A stretch of DNA of 64,000 nucleotides from an uncultured Acetobacteroides sp. (lineage in GTDB: Bacteria; Bacteroidota; Bacteroidia; Bacteroidales; ZOR0009). Positions 52,372-60,995 of this stretch are shown one piece after another; within the stretch, counting starts at the first letter, position 1; every line of letters begins with the position of its first letter. Position numbers and translations under genes: made by a program. The DNA lies in NCBI RefSeq assembly GCF_963678165.1, contig NZ_OY782755.1:372001-436000 (forward strand), read 5' to 3'. Under the pieces are notes generated by a model. It made no database searches. It had not been told where the DNA came from and worked only from the letters and a program-made list of their open reading frames with translations.

Positions 52372-53853
52372 ATGCGCTATAAGTTAATTTCAGCAGAAGA
52401 GGCCGCATCGTTGGTTAATAATGGCGACCTTGTAGGATTCAGTGGATTTACCCCAGCAGGTGCTCCTAAGGTGGTGCCTGGTGCTATTGCCGCAAAGGCT
52501 CGCGAAGAGCATGCCAAGGGGCGTGAATTCAAAATTGGGGTCATCACCGGAGCCTCTACCGGCGACTCGCTCGACGGAGAGCTGGCCCGCGCTAACGCTG
52601 TTCTGTTCCGTACCCCCTACCAATCGAATGGCGACCTTAGGGCTTCGCTGAACAAGGGAGATGCCAAGTACTTCGACATGCACCTTTCGCAGCTTCCTCA
52701 GGAGCTTCGCTACGGATTCCTTGGAAAGGTTCGCATTGCCGTTATTGAGGCTGCCGATATTACCGACAATGGCGAGATCCTGCTAACCTCTGGCGTTGGT
52801 ATCGCACCAACCATTGCTAAGTTGGCCGATAAGATCATCATCGAGCTCAACAGCCGTCACCCCAAGAGCCTTTTGGGTATGCACGACATCTACGAGCCCC
52901 TTGATCCACCTTACCGTCGCGAAATTCCAGTATACACCGTTAAGGACCGTGCCGGATCGCCTCTTCTGAAGGTTGACCCCAGCAAGATCGTAGGTATCGT
53001 TGAAACCAACGCACCCGACCAAGTTGGTGGCTTTGCTCCAGTTGATCCAACTACCGCAAAGATTGGCGAGAACGTAGCCGAATTCCTTGCTGCTCAAATT
53101 AAGAACGGAACCATTCCTAGAGAGTTCCTTCCAATCCAATCGGGTGTAGGTAACATTGCCAACGCCGTATTGGCCTCGCTAGGCGCCAACCCCGATATTC
53201 CACCTTTCACCATGTACACCGAGGTTATCCAGGATGCCGTTATCGGTTTGATGAAGGAAGGAAACGTAACCTTTGCCAGCGGTTGCTCGCTAACCGTAAC
53301 CAGCGAGGTGCTCGACGATATCTACGCCAACATGGACTTCTTCAAGGATAAGCTTGTTCTTCGTCCACAGGAGATCTCGAACAACCCAGAGGTTGCTCGT
53401 CGTTTAGGCTTGATCACCATCAACACCGCGCTAGAGGCCGATATCTTCGGAAATATCAACAGTACCCACGTACTTGGCTCTAAGATGATGAACGGTATTG
53501 GAGGTTCTGGCGACTTTACCCGTAACGCCTACTTCTCCATCTATACCTGCCCATCAACTGCTAAGGGTGGTAAGATTTCGACCATCGTTCCTTTGGTTAG
53601 CCACCACGACCATAGCGAGCACTCCGTTAAGGTTGTCATCACCGAGCAAGGTGTTGCCGACCTCCGCGGAAAGTCTCCAGCCGAGCGTGCGCAAGCCATC
53701 ATCGAAAACTGCGTACACCCCGATTACAAGCAAATGCTTTGGGATTACATCAAGAAGGGTGGCGCTGCACACACCCCACACTCGTTGGCTTCGGCATTCA
53801 ACATGCACGTTGAGTTTGCCAACTCGGGTGATATGCGTAACACCAAGTGGTAA
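52372..53853 (+). CDS. Acetyl-CoA hydrolase/succinate CoA-transferase family
   Basis: 493 residues from the ATG at 52372 (MRYKLISAEEAASLV), which begins the conserved domain. Family-I-type landmarks: GFSGFTPAGAPKVVP, GAIA, GASTGDSLDGELAR, PIQSGVGNIANAVL, the catalytic Glu in MYTEVIQDAVIGLMKEG, GIGGSGDFTRNAY and ITEQGVADLRGKSP. Such enzymes exchange CoA between succinate, acetate or propionate in fermentation. Codon use is biased to strongly expressed patterns, and a perfect terminator follows. Confidence 0.94.
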   Translation: MRYKLISAEEAASLVNNGDLVGFSGFTPAGAPKVVPGAIAAKAREEHAKGREFKIGVITGASTGDSLDGELARANAVLFRTPYQSNGDLRASLNKGDAKYFDMHLSQLPQELRYGFLGKVRIAVIEAADITDNGEILLTSGVGIAPTIAKLADKIIIELNSRHPKSLLGMHDIYEPLDPPYRREIPVYTVKDRAGSPLLKVDPSKIVGIVETNAPDQVGGFAPVDPTTAKIGENVAEFLAAQIKNGTIPREFLPIQSGVGNIANAVLASLGANPDIPPFTMYTEVIQDAVIGLMKEGNVTFASGCSLTVTSEVLDDIYANMDFFKDKLVLRPQEISNNPEVARRLGLITINTALEADIFGNINSTHVLGSKMMNGIGGSGDFTRNAYFSIYTCPSTAKGGKISTIVPLVSHHDHSEHSVKVVITEQGVADLRGKSPAERAQAIIENCVHPDYKQMLWDYIKKGGAAHTPHSLASAFNMHVEFANSGDMRNTKW

Positions 53854-53889
53854 TCGAAATATAGGCCGAAAGGCTAGCAGACATAGCAA

Positions 53890-53917
53890 AGGGCAAGCGT
53901 TGACGCTTGCCCTTTTG
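53890..53917 (+). terminator. Terminator after the CoA-transferase gene
   Basis: GGGCAAGCG (53891-53899), TTGA, CGCTTGCCC (53904-53912), then TTTT. Confidence 0.9.
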
Positions 53918-53971
53918 CGTTGTTCAAGTTAGGGATATATCAGGGGGTAGCTGCTTGTTGCAGAATACTGG

Positions 53972-54580
53972 CTAGTCGAACTTAATCTTTACCACAATCT
54001 TCTTGATGTGGTCGTTGCCGGCCACCGCAATGTTGGGGCGGTGGGCATCCGAAGGGAAGAAGAGCTGGAAGCTCTGGCTCTCCATCTCGTAGTAGCTGCC
54101 GCCGGCGACATCGCCAAAGCCTACATCCTTGGTGTCGTCGTAGGGGGTGGTTACGGTTAGCGAGCCAATGGGGGCTGAGCCCATCATCTCTCGGCCCTTG
54201 TAGATGTACTGGAGGTCGATGAACTTCTTGTGGAACTCCCAGCGGGTATCGCCCATGGGGCGGGTGGTTCCTTCGGATACCGAAACTACCACATCGTCGC
54301 CCAGCAGCTTGTACTTGCCTACCGGTAGCGAGTCGAGGTTGGTCTCGCGGAGGAACTTAAAGGTGGCATCCCAACGTTCGGGGTGCTTCTGGTAGTGCTG
54401 GTAGAAGGTAACCCTATCCACCGAATCGTGCGGATAAATGGTTAGCCCTTTAAGGTAGCTGTGGCCCGTAAACCATCGGTTGACCGTTTCTTGCTTATTC
54501 TCCATCTTTTTATCCTTTCCCATTGTATAGCCTGTCGTTGCTGCTACAGCGGCAAGCGCCAGTATCCATTTTAGGTACAT
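53972..54580 (-). CDS. YhcH/YjgK/YiaL family protein
   Basis: 202 residues with a putative signal (MYLKWILALAAVAATTGYTMG). The DUF386 cupin-like domain follows: WEFHKKFIDLQYIYKGREMMG, VGFGDVAGGSYYEMESQSF, QLFFPSDAHRPNIAV and the end DHIKKIVVKIKF. Family members act near sialic acid or uronate metabolism, but cytoplasmic ones lack a signal; an exported form is unusual. Stand-alone gene. Confidence 0.88.
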   Translation of the reverse strand: MYLKWILALAAVAATTGYTMGKDKKMENKQETVNRWFTGHSYLKGLTIYPHDSVDRVTFYQHYQKHPERWDATFKFLRETNLDSLPVGKYKLLGDDVVVSVSEGTTRPMGDTRWEFHKKFIDLQYIYKGREMMGSAPIGSLTVTTPYDDTKDVGFGDVAGGSYYEMESQSFQLFFPSDAHRPNIAVAGNDHIKKIVVKIKFD

Positions 54581-54722
54581 ACTTCGTTGTTTATTTTGGT
54601 GCGGCTAATATATGGGCAATTGGCGGCTGCGAGCGGTGGCTGAATTCCCAAAAAGGGGGTGAAAAGATGCCAATACGAGATGCTATTGGTCTTTTTGCGC
54701 CATTGTCGTGCCTATTGCCTTC

Positions 54723-55889
54723 CTACTTCTCGTACGTGTCTATCAGGGAGCCATCTCTCCGGAGGAGTTCGGCCTTAAGCTTCTTGCCATCGATGGATAC
54801 CTTAATCACCGTGGTGCATTTCTTGGGGCCTGTCTCGTAGGCGGGGCCTCCGCCAACCACCACGGCGTACTTACGGGTAGGGGTGGGCTTCTCGATTAGC
54901 CCCCGGTGAATGTGCCCGGCGATAACCAGGTCGACGTTGGCCTCGTTAAGGATGGGGATTAGCTTCCGGCTTAGGTCTAGGGGGCCATGCCACTTCTCGC
55001 CGTCGTCGAGGGTTAGGGGCATGTGCGAGCACACGATACGGTGCTCGGCCTTTCGCCACTCCTTGGAGGCTACCACCTTCTTAATCCAGAGCGCCTCTTC
55101 GGAGCGGTAGCCGTCGAAGCTGCTCAGCCCCCCGTAGGCGGGGTGGCCATCATCCTTGTCCTCGCCGCAATCGACCACCAGAAAGCAGGTGTTGCCCCAG
55201 ACGAAGGTGTAGAAGTACTCGCCGTTGGGCGTATCGACGTAGCGCTCGAGGATGCGCGACTCGGGGCCGCGGGTTTCGTGGTTGCCACGGACGTAGACAA
55301 GGGGTTTGAGGCCTGCGTAGCGGCCAAGGGCGCTTCCGCAGAGGTTGTCGAGGAGCTGCTTCTCGGTGAAGATGTCGCTAACGGCATCGCCATCGTAGAT
55401 GGCAAAGTCGAACTCGGGGTATCGGGCGCAGACAGTATCGATGTAGGCGGGTTGGCCGTGGATGTCGTTAAACGAGAGGAAGGAGAACTTGCGCTTGCTG
55501 GACGAGGGGAGGGTAAACGACAGCAGCTTGCTCACCACCGAGTCTCCGTACTCCACCTTCGAGCGCTGGTAGCTGACGATCTTCTTGGAGACGGCCCGGT
55601 AGTAGTAGGTCTTGCCGGGGGTAAGGTTGGCGATGCGGATCTTCTGTACGGGTACGTTGGCGTCTACCTGCCCGTGGTGTATGGTCTGCACCTTGATGGT
55701 GGGGTTGTCGGTTTCGCCGACGAGGAGGTACGAGGTGCACATCTGGTTGGTGAGCCACATAACGGTGACGCCCGCTTCGGTCATGTTTTGGAGGTAGGGC
55801 TGCGACTTAAAGCCGAACTTCGTGGTGTCTTGAGCACCGGCAATGCTGCTGGCTAGGAGAGCTAGCAGTAGCGGTAGTGTTTTCTTCAT
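54723..55889 (-). CDS. Secreted purple-acid-phosphatase-like metallophosphoesterase
   Basis: 388 residues with signal peptide (MKKTLPLLLALLASSIAGAQ). An N-terminal fibronectin-III-like domain (about 25-120; VTVMWLTNQMCTSYLLVG, GKTYYYRAVSKK) precedes a calcineurin-like phosphoesterase: FLSFNDIHGQPAY, YDGDAVSDIF, RGNHETRG, CSHMPLTLDD, IAGHIHRG, all metal ligands present. It is probably a periplasmic phosphomonoesterase. Confidence 0.92.
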   Translation of the reverse strand: MKKTLPLLLALLASSIAGAQDTTKFGFKSQPYLQNMTEAGVTVMWLTNQMCTSYLLVGETDNPTIKVQTIHHGQVDANVPVQKIRIANLTPGKTYYYRAVSKKIVSYQRSKVEYGDSVVSKLLSFTLPSSSKRKFSFLSFNDIHGQPAYIDTVCARYPEFDFAIYDGDAVSDIFTEKQLLDNLCGSALGRYAGLKPLVYVRGNHETRGPESRILERYVDTPNGEYFYTFVWGNTCFLVVDCGEDKDDGHPAYGGLSSFDGYRSEEALWIKKVVASKEWRKAEHRIVCSHMPLTLDDGEKWHGPLDLSRKLIPILNEANVDLVIAGHIHRGLIEKPTPTRKYAVVVGGGPAYETGPKKCTTVIKVSIDGKKLKAELLRRDGSLIDTYEK

Positions 55890-55965
55890 GGTAATGGTGT
55901 TTAGCGCTACGAAGATAGGCTAAATGGGCTGCCGCTGTTCTCGGAATGGCTTTCCTGCTTTGAGG

Positions 55966-56024
55966 CCTTGCATCTGCAGATTCAAGTACCAAAAATGTCT
56001 GGTTTGCCCTTGCATCTGCAGATG
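55966..56024. repeat. Two copies of a palindromic CCTTGCATCTGCAGAT element 42 bp apart
   Basis: CCTTGCATCTGCAGATT (from 55966) and CCTTGCATCTGCAGATG (from 56008) start exactly 42 bp apart; each core GCATCTGCAGATGC-like sequence is near palindromic. It lies upstream of the phosphoesterase gene in a 280-bp gap with no other feature. Confidence 0.6.
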
Positions 56025-56170
56025 TAAGCATCAATTGCCCCTAGGGCACCGTTATCCCCGCCTTGGGAGGGGTAGGGGTGGGTTTTGCTTGTTTAAATCA
56101 AGCATTTTTCACGCCACATAGCGCTCATAATTCACTCCAATCTCCGCCCAAGCGGGAGGATAGCATGCCG

Positions 56171-57364
56171 CTACTGGGCGTTTATCCTTTCGAATTCAGC
56201 CTTAGCCTGATGGTTTTGGCTGACTGGCTTCGCCATGAAGTGCTTGGTAAGCCACTTGCGCACGGGTATATCGTACAGTTTGAGGCTGGCGTAGGCTATG
56301 GCGACGGAGGCTACCAGCACCAGCAGCGCGGCAGGCCAAGCGTCTACCATCGGAACGTTATTGTCGACCACCCATGCCGTGAAGATGTAGATCAGCGGGT
56401 AGTGGATGATGTAGATGGGGTACGAGATGTCGCCAAAAAACTTGCAGACCTTGGAGGCCAGCTTCCCCTTTACCTGTCCGCTAGCGCCCATGTACACCAC
56501 CAGCGGGAAGATGAAGATGATGGCCAGCGAGTCGTAGAGGCCGTTTACCCACAGGTGCTCGCTGCCGCCCACCCTAGGGAAGGCGAGCACCGCCACCACG
56601 ATGAGGCTGCACCACAGGAAGGCGTGCTGCAGCTGTCCCGGCTTGCAGAGGCGCGACAGCAGTAGTCCTGCAAAGAAGGGGTACATCAGCCGGGTGAAGC
56701 CGATGCGCAGCTGCGGCGCGTTGAGCGACCAGCCGCCAATAACATCGCCGTTGGGACCTGTGGTGGTCATGTGTATTAGCGCACATCCGGCAAGGAATAC
56801 CAGCACGGCTAGCACCTTGTTGGAGAATTTACGGATGAAGAGCGCGTAGAGCAGGTTGCCCACGTACTCGAAGAAGAGCGACCAGGCAGGGCCGTCGAGC
56901 GGGTGCATCTCGCCCCATCCTCGGATTTCCATGGAAGGGGGCACTGGTAGCAGCGTATAGCCCACCAGCATCGTCAGCAGCAGCTGCCAAACCGGCACCG
57001 TGCCGATGCCCGGAAACACCACGGGCGAGGCGCTAAAGTAGAAGCCGATGGCTCCGATTGTCATCCCCATAATAATCATGGGGTGCAGCCGGATGAGCCG
57101 GCGCTTGAAGAATCCGCCTAGGGTCATCTTCCCCCAGCGGTCGTCGTAGGCGTACCCGATGACGAAGCCCGAGAGGACAAAGAAGAAGTCGACCGCTAGG
57201 TAGCCGTGGTTAATGATTTGCTTGAGGTGGTTGCCACCCGCAAAGGTTTCGAAGAGGTGGAATACGACCACCATCACCGCGGCCACGCCGCGTAGGCCGT
57301 CGAGAATGTCGTAGTGGCCCTTCGAGTCGGAAAAGATGGAAGGGTGTGCGCTTGATGTACTCAT
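56171..57364 (-). CDS. Acyltransferase family 3 (OafA-like)
   Basis: 397 residues with about ten membrane helices. The acyltransferase-3 start is clear: DGLRGVAAVMVVVFHLFE with the catalytic His, YLAVDFFFVLSGFVIGYAYD, FFKRRLIRLHPM. These enzymes O-acetylate surface polysaccharides, peptidoglycan or other glycans in the inner membrane. Only the membrane domain is present (no SGNH domain). The substrate is unknown. Confidence 0.92.
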   Translation of the reverse strand: MSTSSAHPSIFSDSKGHYDILDGLRGVAAVMVVVFHLFETFAGGNHLKQIINHGYLAVDFFFVLSGFVIGYAYDDRWGKMTLGGFFKRRLIRLHPMIIMGMTIGAIGFYFSASPVVFPGIGTVPVWQLLLTMLVGYTLLPVPPSMEIRGWGEMHPLDGPAWSLFFEYVGNLLYALFIRKFSNKVLAVLVFLAGCALIHMTTTGPNGDVIGGWSLNAPQLRIGFTRLMYPFFAGLLLSRLCKPGQLQHAFLWCSLIVVAVLAFPRVGGSEHLWVNGLYDSLAIIFIFPLVVYMGASGQVKGKLASKVCKFFGDISYPIYIIHYPLIYIFTAWVVDNNVPMVDAWPAALLVLVASVAIAYASLKLYDIPVRKWLTKHFMAKPVSQNHQAKAEFERINAQ

Positions 57365-57648
57365 TATTAGATTTAGTATTAGTTGCCATTGCCCTACCGC
57401 CGCCTGCCCTGCCCAAAATTATCGATCGTTCGCGCAGCGGCTCTTCGGCCGTAGGGGTTGCCAAAGAAAGCAAAAAGATGCAAGATGGCGGCAGCTTTTG
57501 GGGGATGACTTGAAGGGCAAAATCGGAATGAGCGAGATTCGCCGATGTGGAACCCTATTTGAGGGTGGTGCTGGGCAACGGCGTGGTAGCCGCAGAAAAT
57601 GTAGGGTATTGTTTTGAAATGTTGCAGGCTTTCGGTAGGTTTTTTTGG
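57365..57648. other. Intergenic upstream of the acyltransferase gene
   Basis: Some 280 bp before the 41-bp array. No gene or clear promoter is recognised. Confidence 0.4.
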
Positions 57649-58079
57649 TCAACCACAGCGCGCTCACCTCCGCCCATCACAATTTGGGGCTAACCGCAGC
57701 GCGGTTAGCCTCCCCAGCAGGTGGTTGGGGGTAACCGCAGCGCGCTTTCTGCCGCCCACGTCAATTTTGGGCTAACCACAGCGCGGTTAGGTCGCCCGGC
57801 AGGTGGTTGGTGCTAGCCGCAGCGCGCTTTTTGCCGCCCACGTCAATTTGGAACTAACCACAGCGCGGTGAGCCTCCCCATCAGGTGGTTGGTGCTAGCC
57901 GCAGCGTGCTTTCTGCTGCCCACGTCAATTTGGGGCTAACCACAGCGCGGTTAGGTCGCCCAGCAGGTGGATGGTGTTAGCCGCAGCGTGGTTTCTGCCG
58001 CCCACGTCAATTTTGGGCTCACCACAGCGCGGTTAGCCTCCCCAGCAGGAGGTTGGTGCTACCCGCAGCGTGCTTTTCT
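57649..58079. repeat. Tandem array with 41/82-bp unit and internal hairpins
   Basis: About ten and a half 41-bp subunits that alternate in two types: one with CTAACCACAGCGCGGTTAG then a CTCCCCAGCAGGTGGTTGGTG-type part, the other with CTAGCCGCAGCGCGCTTTC then GCCGCCCACGTCAATTTGGG. The true period is therefore 82 bp. The first type contains CTAACCGC-AGC-GCGGTTAG, a perfect 8-bp hairpin at 57690-57708, kept with one mismatch in later copies. It lies in the 900-bp gap between the acyltransferase and GH43-like genes. Confidence 0.92.
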
Positions 58080-58266
58080 CCGGTTACCAGACCTTTTTTA
58101 TGCCGCTCTACGTAGCAATCGCACAGGCAAAATCGCTACATTTACCTTCGGATGTGGCACTCCCCCTGCGCGATGCCCGGTAGCGAAGGTCTTGCGGGGG
58201 CAGGTGGGCGAAAGGGCCCCACTTGCAGGAGAGCAGCGCCATCCCTAATGCTTAAAATTTTACGAT

Positions 58267-59301
58267 ATGAGAGCAAGAGCTTGGGTATTTCTTTGTTTTA
58301 CGATGCTCCTTCCCGCCGCGAAATCCTTTTCGCAGAAGCCGATGAGCACGCCTCCGGCGCCCTTGTACGTCGATCCGATATACAACGGCACCCGCGACCC
58401 CGAAATTGTGTACAACCCCTCCGCCAAGGAGTACTGGATCTACTACACCTCCAGCCGGCCGGTTCTCGACAAGGGTAACTTTGTTGGGGCACCCATCGGA
58501 ATTGCCGGATCGAAGGATCTGGTGAACTGGCGACTGGTAGGGTACTGCTACTTCAACGGCATCGGCGGCAAGCCCGACGCCGGGCACACCTACTGGGCTC
58601 CGGGCATCTTCATCGAGGGGGATACCGCGCACATGTTCGTCACCTACAAGGAGGACACCATCGGCCCCTGGGGCGGCCCCAGCCGGCTCGACCACTACAA
58701 GGCCCCGGTTACCGACATGCAGCGGGGGTGGACCTACGTTAACACCGTTACCAACGAGCCGCAGGCCATCGACGCAACCGTCTACAAAATTGGGAACGTG
58801 TACAACATGTGGTACCGCAACTGCATCAAGGATCCCTGCGGCATTTACCACGCCACCAGCACCGACCTGCTCAGCTGGCAGTTTCACGGAAAGGCGCTGG
58901 GCGATATCAACAACTTCGACCTGACCAAGATTTGGTACCAGGAGGGGCCCTACGTATTCCGCTGGAAGGGCTACTACTGGATGATTACCGACCCCGATGA
59001 CGGTATTGTGGTTTACCGCTCGTCGGATGCCGTTACCTGGAAGCTGATGAACCGAATCCTAACCCCCAACGGAGGGAAGCGCCCCATGGACTCGGCAAAT
59101 GGCAAGCACGCCAGCGTGATGGTTATCAACGACCGCGCCTTTATCATCTACCACTCCGAGCCCTTCATGAAGAAGGATCCGCAGCCTCCGTTCCCCGGCC
59201 ATAAGTTTACCTGCTACCTCCAGATGGCAGAGCTAACCTTCGACGGCGAGCGCATAACCTGCAATCGCGATAAGGCAATCGTACTGCCTCGCTTAAAGTA
59301 G
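58267..59301 (+). CDS. Secreted GH43-like beta-propeller protein
   Basis: 344 residues, signal peptide (WVFLCFTMLLPAAKSFSQ). A five-bladed propeller of the GH43/GH117-type clan: GTRDPEIVYNPSAKEYWIYY (general-base Asp), TYWAPGIFIEGDTAHMF, AIDATVYKIGNVYNMWYRN, QEGPYVFRWKGYYWMI (acid Glu). It is probably an exo-acting glycosidase on arabinose, xylose or galactose residues; substrate and subfamily are not certain. The gene follows the repeat-rich gap and ends at a perfect terminator. Confidence 0.85.
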   Translation: MRARAWVFLCFTMLLPAAKSFSQKPMSTPPAPLYVDPIYNGTRDPEIVYNPSAKEYWIYYTSSRPVLDKGNFVGAPIGIAGSKDLVNWRLVGYCYFNGIGGKPDAGHTYWAPGIFIEGDTAHMFVTYKEDTIGPWGGPSRLDHYKAPVTDMQRGWTYVNTVTNEPQAIDATVYKIGNVYNMWYRNCIKDPCGIYHATSTDLLSWQFHGKALGDINNFDLTKIWYQEGPYVFRWKGYYWMITDPDDGIVVYRSSDAVTWKLMNRILTPNGGKRPMDSANGKHASVMVINDRAFIIYHSEPFMKKDPQPPFPGHKFTCYLQMAELTFDGERITCNRDKAIVLPRLK

Positions 59302-59348
59302 CGGCTGTGTAAATCCTCTACCTGCTGGTACGGATATTTGCTACTAAG

Positions 59349-59388
59349 ACGTAAAAAGGCCAAGCGCTAACGCTTGGCCTTTTTACGT
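59349..59388. terminator. Bidirectional terminator, GH43-like/ygiD
   Basis: ACGTAAAAAGGCCAAGCG and CGCTTGGCCTTTTTACGT form a perfect stem around CTAA, with A and T tracts inside the arms; it serves the rightward GH43-like gene and the leftward gene ending at 59401. Confidence 0.92.
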
Positions 59389-59400
59389 TTCAACTGTTCA

Positions 59401-60213
59401 CTACCCAATCCTCACCGAGGTCATCGTCAGCGAGCCCATCACCGGGCTATCGTTAAAGAAGCTCAGCGGCTCGTCCTGCTCCTTTAGGGCGAGGGCGTAG
59501 AGCAGTGGCAGAAAGTGGTCGGGCGTCGGTACGGCCAGCTGCACCTCGGGCCCCAGCGTTGCGTAGCTGGCTAGCTCGGCATGGCGGCCCTCCACGATTA
59601 GCTGCTTGAGGGTGTCGTTGGCCTGCATGGCCCAGTCGAATCCGAGATCGGGCTTGCCCCAGTCCATCAGCCGGAGGTTGTGCACCAGGTTGCCGCTGCC
59701 TATAACCAGCACGCCGCGGTGGCGGAGTGCGGCCAGCTCGCGCGCCAGCTCGTAGTGCTGTTGCGGCGTGAGGCGGTAGCTCAGGCTCATCTCCACCACC
59801 GGGATGTTGGCCTGGGGGTACATGTGGCGGATGATGCTCCACGCGCCGTGGTCGAGGCCCCAGCGGGTGTCGAGCGCCACCTCGGCCTGCTCTACGGAGC
59901 GCTTCACCTCGTAGGCCAGCTCGGGGCTTCCGGGGGCTGGGTACTGCACCTCGAAGAGCGCCTTGGGGAACCCGCCGAAGTCGTGGATGGTAGGGGGCGC
60001 CGCCGATACGGTTACCCGCGTGTCGGGCGTCTCCCAGTGGGCCGATACGCAGAGGATGGCCCTTGGCGTGGGCAGCTCGCGGCCCAGCTGCTGCCATGTT
60101 AGCGAAAAGGGGTTCTCCTCTATGGCGTTCATGGGGCTGCCGTGGCCTACAAACAGCACGGGCATCCTGTCGGTTGGCGGCATGGCCGCTAGATGACCTA
60201 TGGTTGCGTTCAT
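59401..60213 (-). CDS. ygiD: 4,5-DOPA dioxygenase extradiol-type protein (YgiD)
   Basis: 270 residues from the ATG at 60213 (MNATIGHLAAM); the longer frame runs through the palindromic repeat and is rejected. LigB-fold metal ligands are present: VGHGSPMNAI, VSAHWETPD, LDHGAWSIIRHMYP and PTPDHFLPLLYALAL. YgiD-type enzymes cleave catechols, although the natural substrate in bacteria is uncertain. Last gene of the ADH-AraC-YceI-YgiD string, separated from yceI by a REP-like element. Confidence 0.92.
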   Translation of the reverse strand: MNATIGHLAAMPPTDRMPVLFVGHGSPMNAIEENPFSLTWQQLGRELPTPRAILCVSAHWETPDTRVTVSAAPPTIHDFGGFPKALFEVQYPAPGSPELAYEVKRSVEQAEVALDTRWGLDHGAWSIIRHMYPQANIPVVEMSLSYRLTPQQHYELARELAALRHRGVLVIGSGNLVHNLRLMDWGKPDLGFDWAMQANDTLKQLIVEGRHAELASYATLGPEVQLAVPTPDHFLPLLYALALKEQDEPLSFFNDSPVMGSLTMTSVRIG

Positions 60214-60247
60214 CGTTGTAGCGTTTTTGGGTTGATGGGGTACGTCT

Positions 60248-60318
60248 GTAGAGACGGGTTTGAAACCCGGCTCTCTTTCTCGTTGGTTTGGAAAGACGGG
60301 TTTCAAACCCGTCTCTAC
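60248..60318. repeat. REP/BIME-like palindromic element
   Basis: A 71-bp element. Each end is GTAGAGACGGGTTTGAAACC plus CG in inverted orientation, a perfect 22-bp terminal inverted repeat (60248-60269 and 60297-60318). Each end also contains a smaller palindrome CGGGTTT/AAACCCG. The right end includes the last codon and TAG stop of the yceI-like gene (stop 60315-60317). Similar GTAGAGACG...CGTCTCTAC palindromes are widespread repeated elements in bacteria (general knowledge; not checked here). Confidence 0.85.
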
Positions 60319-60869
60319 TCCTCCTCGTCGGCCTGGAGCACCAGCTCCACATCGCTGCTTACGCGGATTTCATCGCCAACCAGCACGCCACCGGTATCTA
60401 GGGCGGTGTTCCAGTTTAAGCCCCAATCCTTACGGGTTAGCTTGCCGGTGATAGCGAACCCTGCCTTGACGTTGCCCCAAGGATCCTTGGCCAGCCCGCC
60501 ATACTCGGCCTTAAGGGCGATGGGCTTGGTGATGCCGCGGAGGGTGAGGTTGCCGGTTAGCTCGTACTCCTCATCGTCTACCTTACGAAGACCCCTAGCC
60601 TCGAAGGTGATGGTTGGGTGGTTCTGCACGTCGAAGAAGTCGGCGCTAAGCAGGTGGGCATCTCGGTCGGCCATCTCGGTATCAACCGATGCGGCATCAA
60701 TGGTTACGCGGATGTTTGCTGTTGCAAAGTCGTTGTTGGTGGTGGTAACCCTTCCCTCAAACTTGTTGAACTTGCCGCTTACGTTCGAAATCATTAGGTG
60801 CTTAACCTTAAAGCGGATGTCGCTGTGTACGGTGTCGATGTTCCAGAAGTTCAATTTTTGTGCTTCCAT
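60315..60869 (-). CDS. YceI family protein
   Basis: 184 residues from the ATG at 60869 (MEAQKLNFWNIDTVHSDIRF), without signal peptide. YceI lipocalin-like landmarks: DTVHSDIRFKVKHLMISNVS, GKFNKFEG, FDVQNHPTITFEA and GNLTLRGITKPIALKAEY, WGLNWNTALDTGG. It probably binds a polyprenoid or amphiphile; cytoplasmic in this form. Its stop codon lies inside the REP-like palindrome. Confidence 0.92.
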   Translation of the reverse strand: MEAQKLNFWNIDTVHSDIRFKVKHLMISNVSGKFNKFEGRVTTTNNDFATANIRVTIDAASVDTEMADRDAHLLSADFFDVQNHPTITFEARGLRKVDDEEYELTGNLTLRGITKPIALKAEYGGLAKDPWGNVKAGFAITGKLTRKDWGLNWNTALDTGGVLVGDEIRVSSDVELVLQADEEE

Positions 60870-60995
60870 GATATGCTGCTTTTTACTGTTAATAATCTTT
60901 GTTGATGTCGCGGTTGCTATTCCGTTCCCGACAATGCAAAGATGGGGCAAGAAACAGGGCTCAGGGTAACACAAATCGGAAGAGGGGTGGTACTT

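Noticed and set aside
55023..55856. 277-codon plus-strand frame opposite the phosphoesterase gene
   Set aside because: Shadow of the metallophosphoesterase, whose metal motifs are complete on the minus strand.
57649..58079. CRISPR array
   Set aside because: The repeats are directly contiguous in an 82-bp unit with no unique spacers, and no cas genes are present. The same holds for the 21-bp arrays.
59453..60352. 299-codon minus-strand frame overlapping ygiD
   Set aside because: Arg/Pro/Ala-rich shadow of the ygiD frame in a GC-rich stretch.
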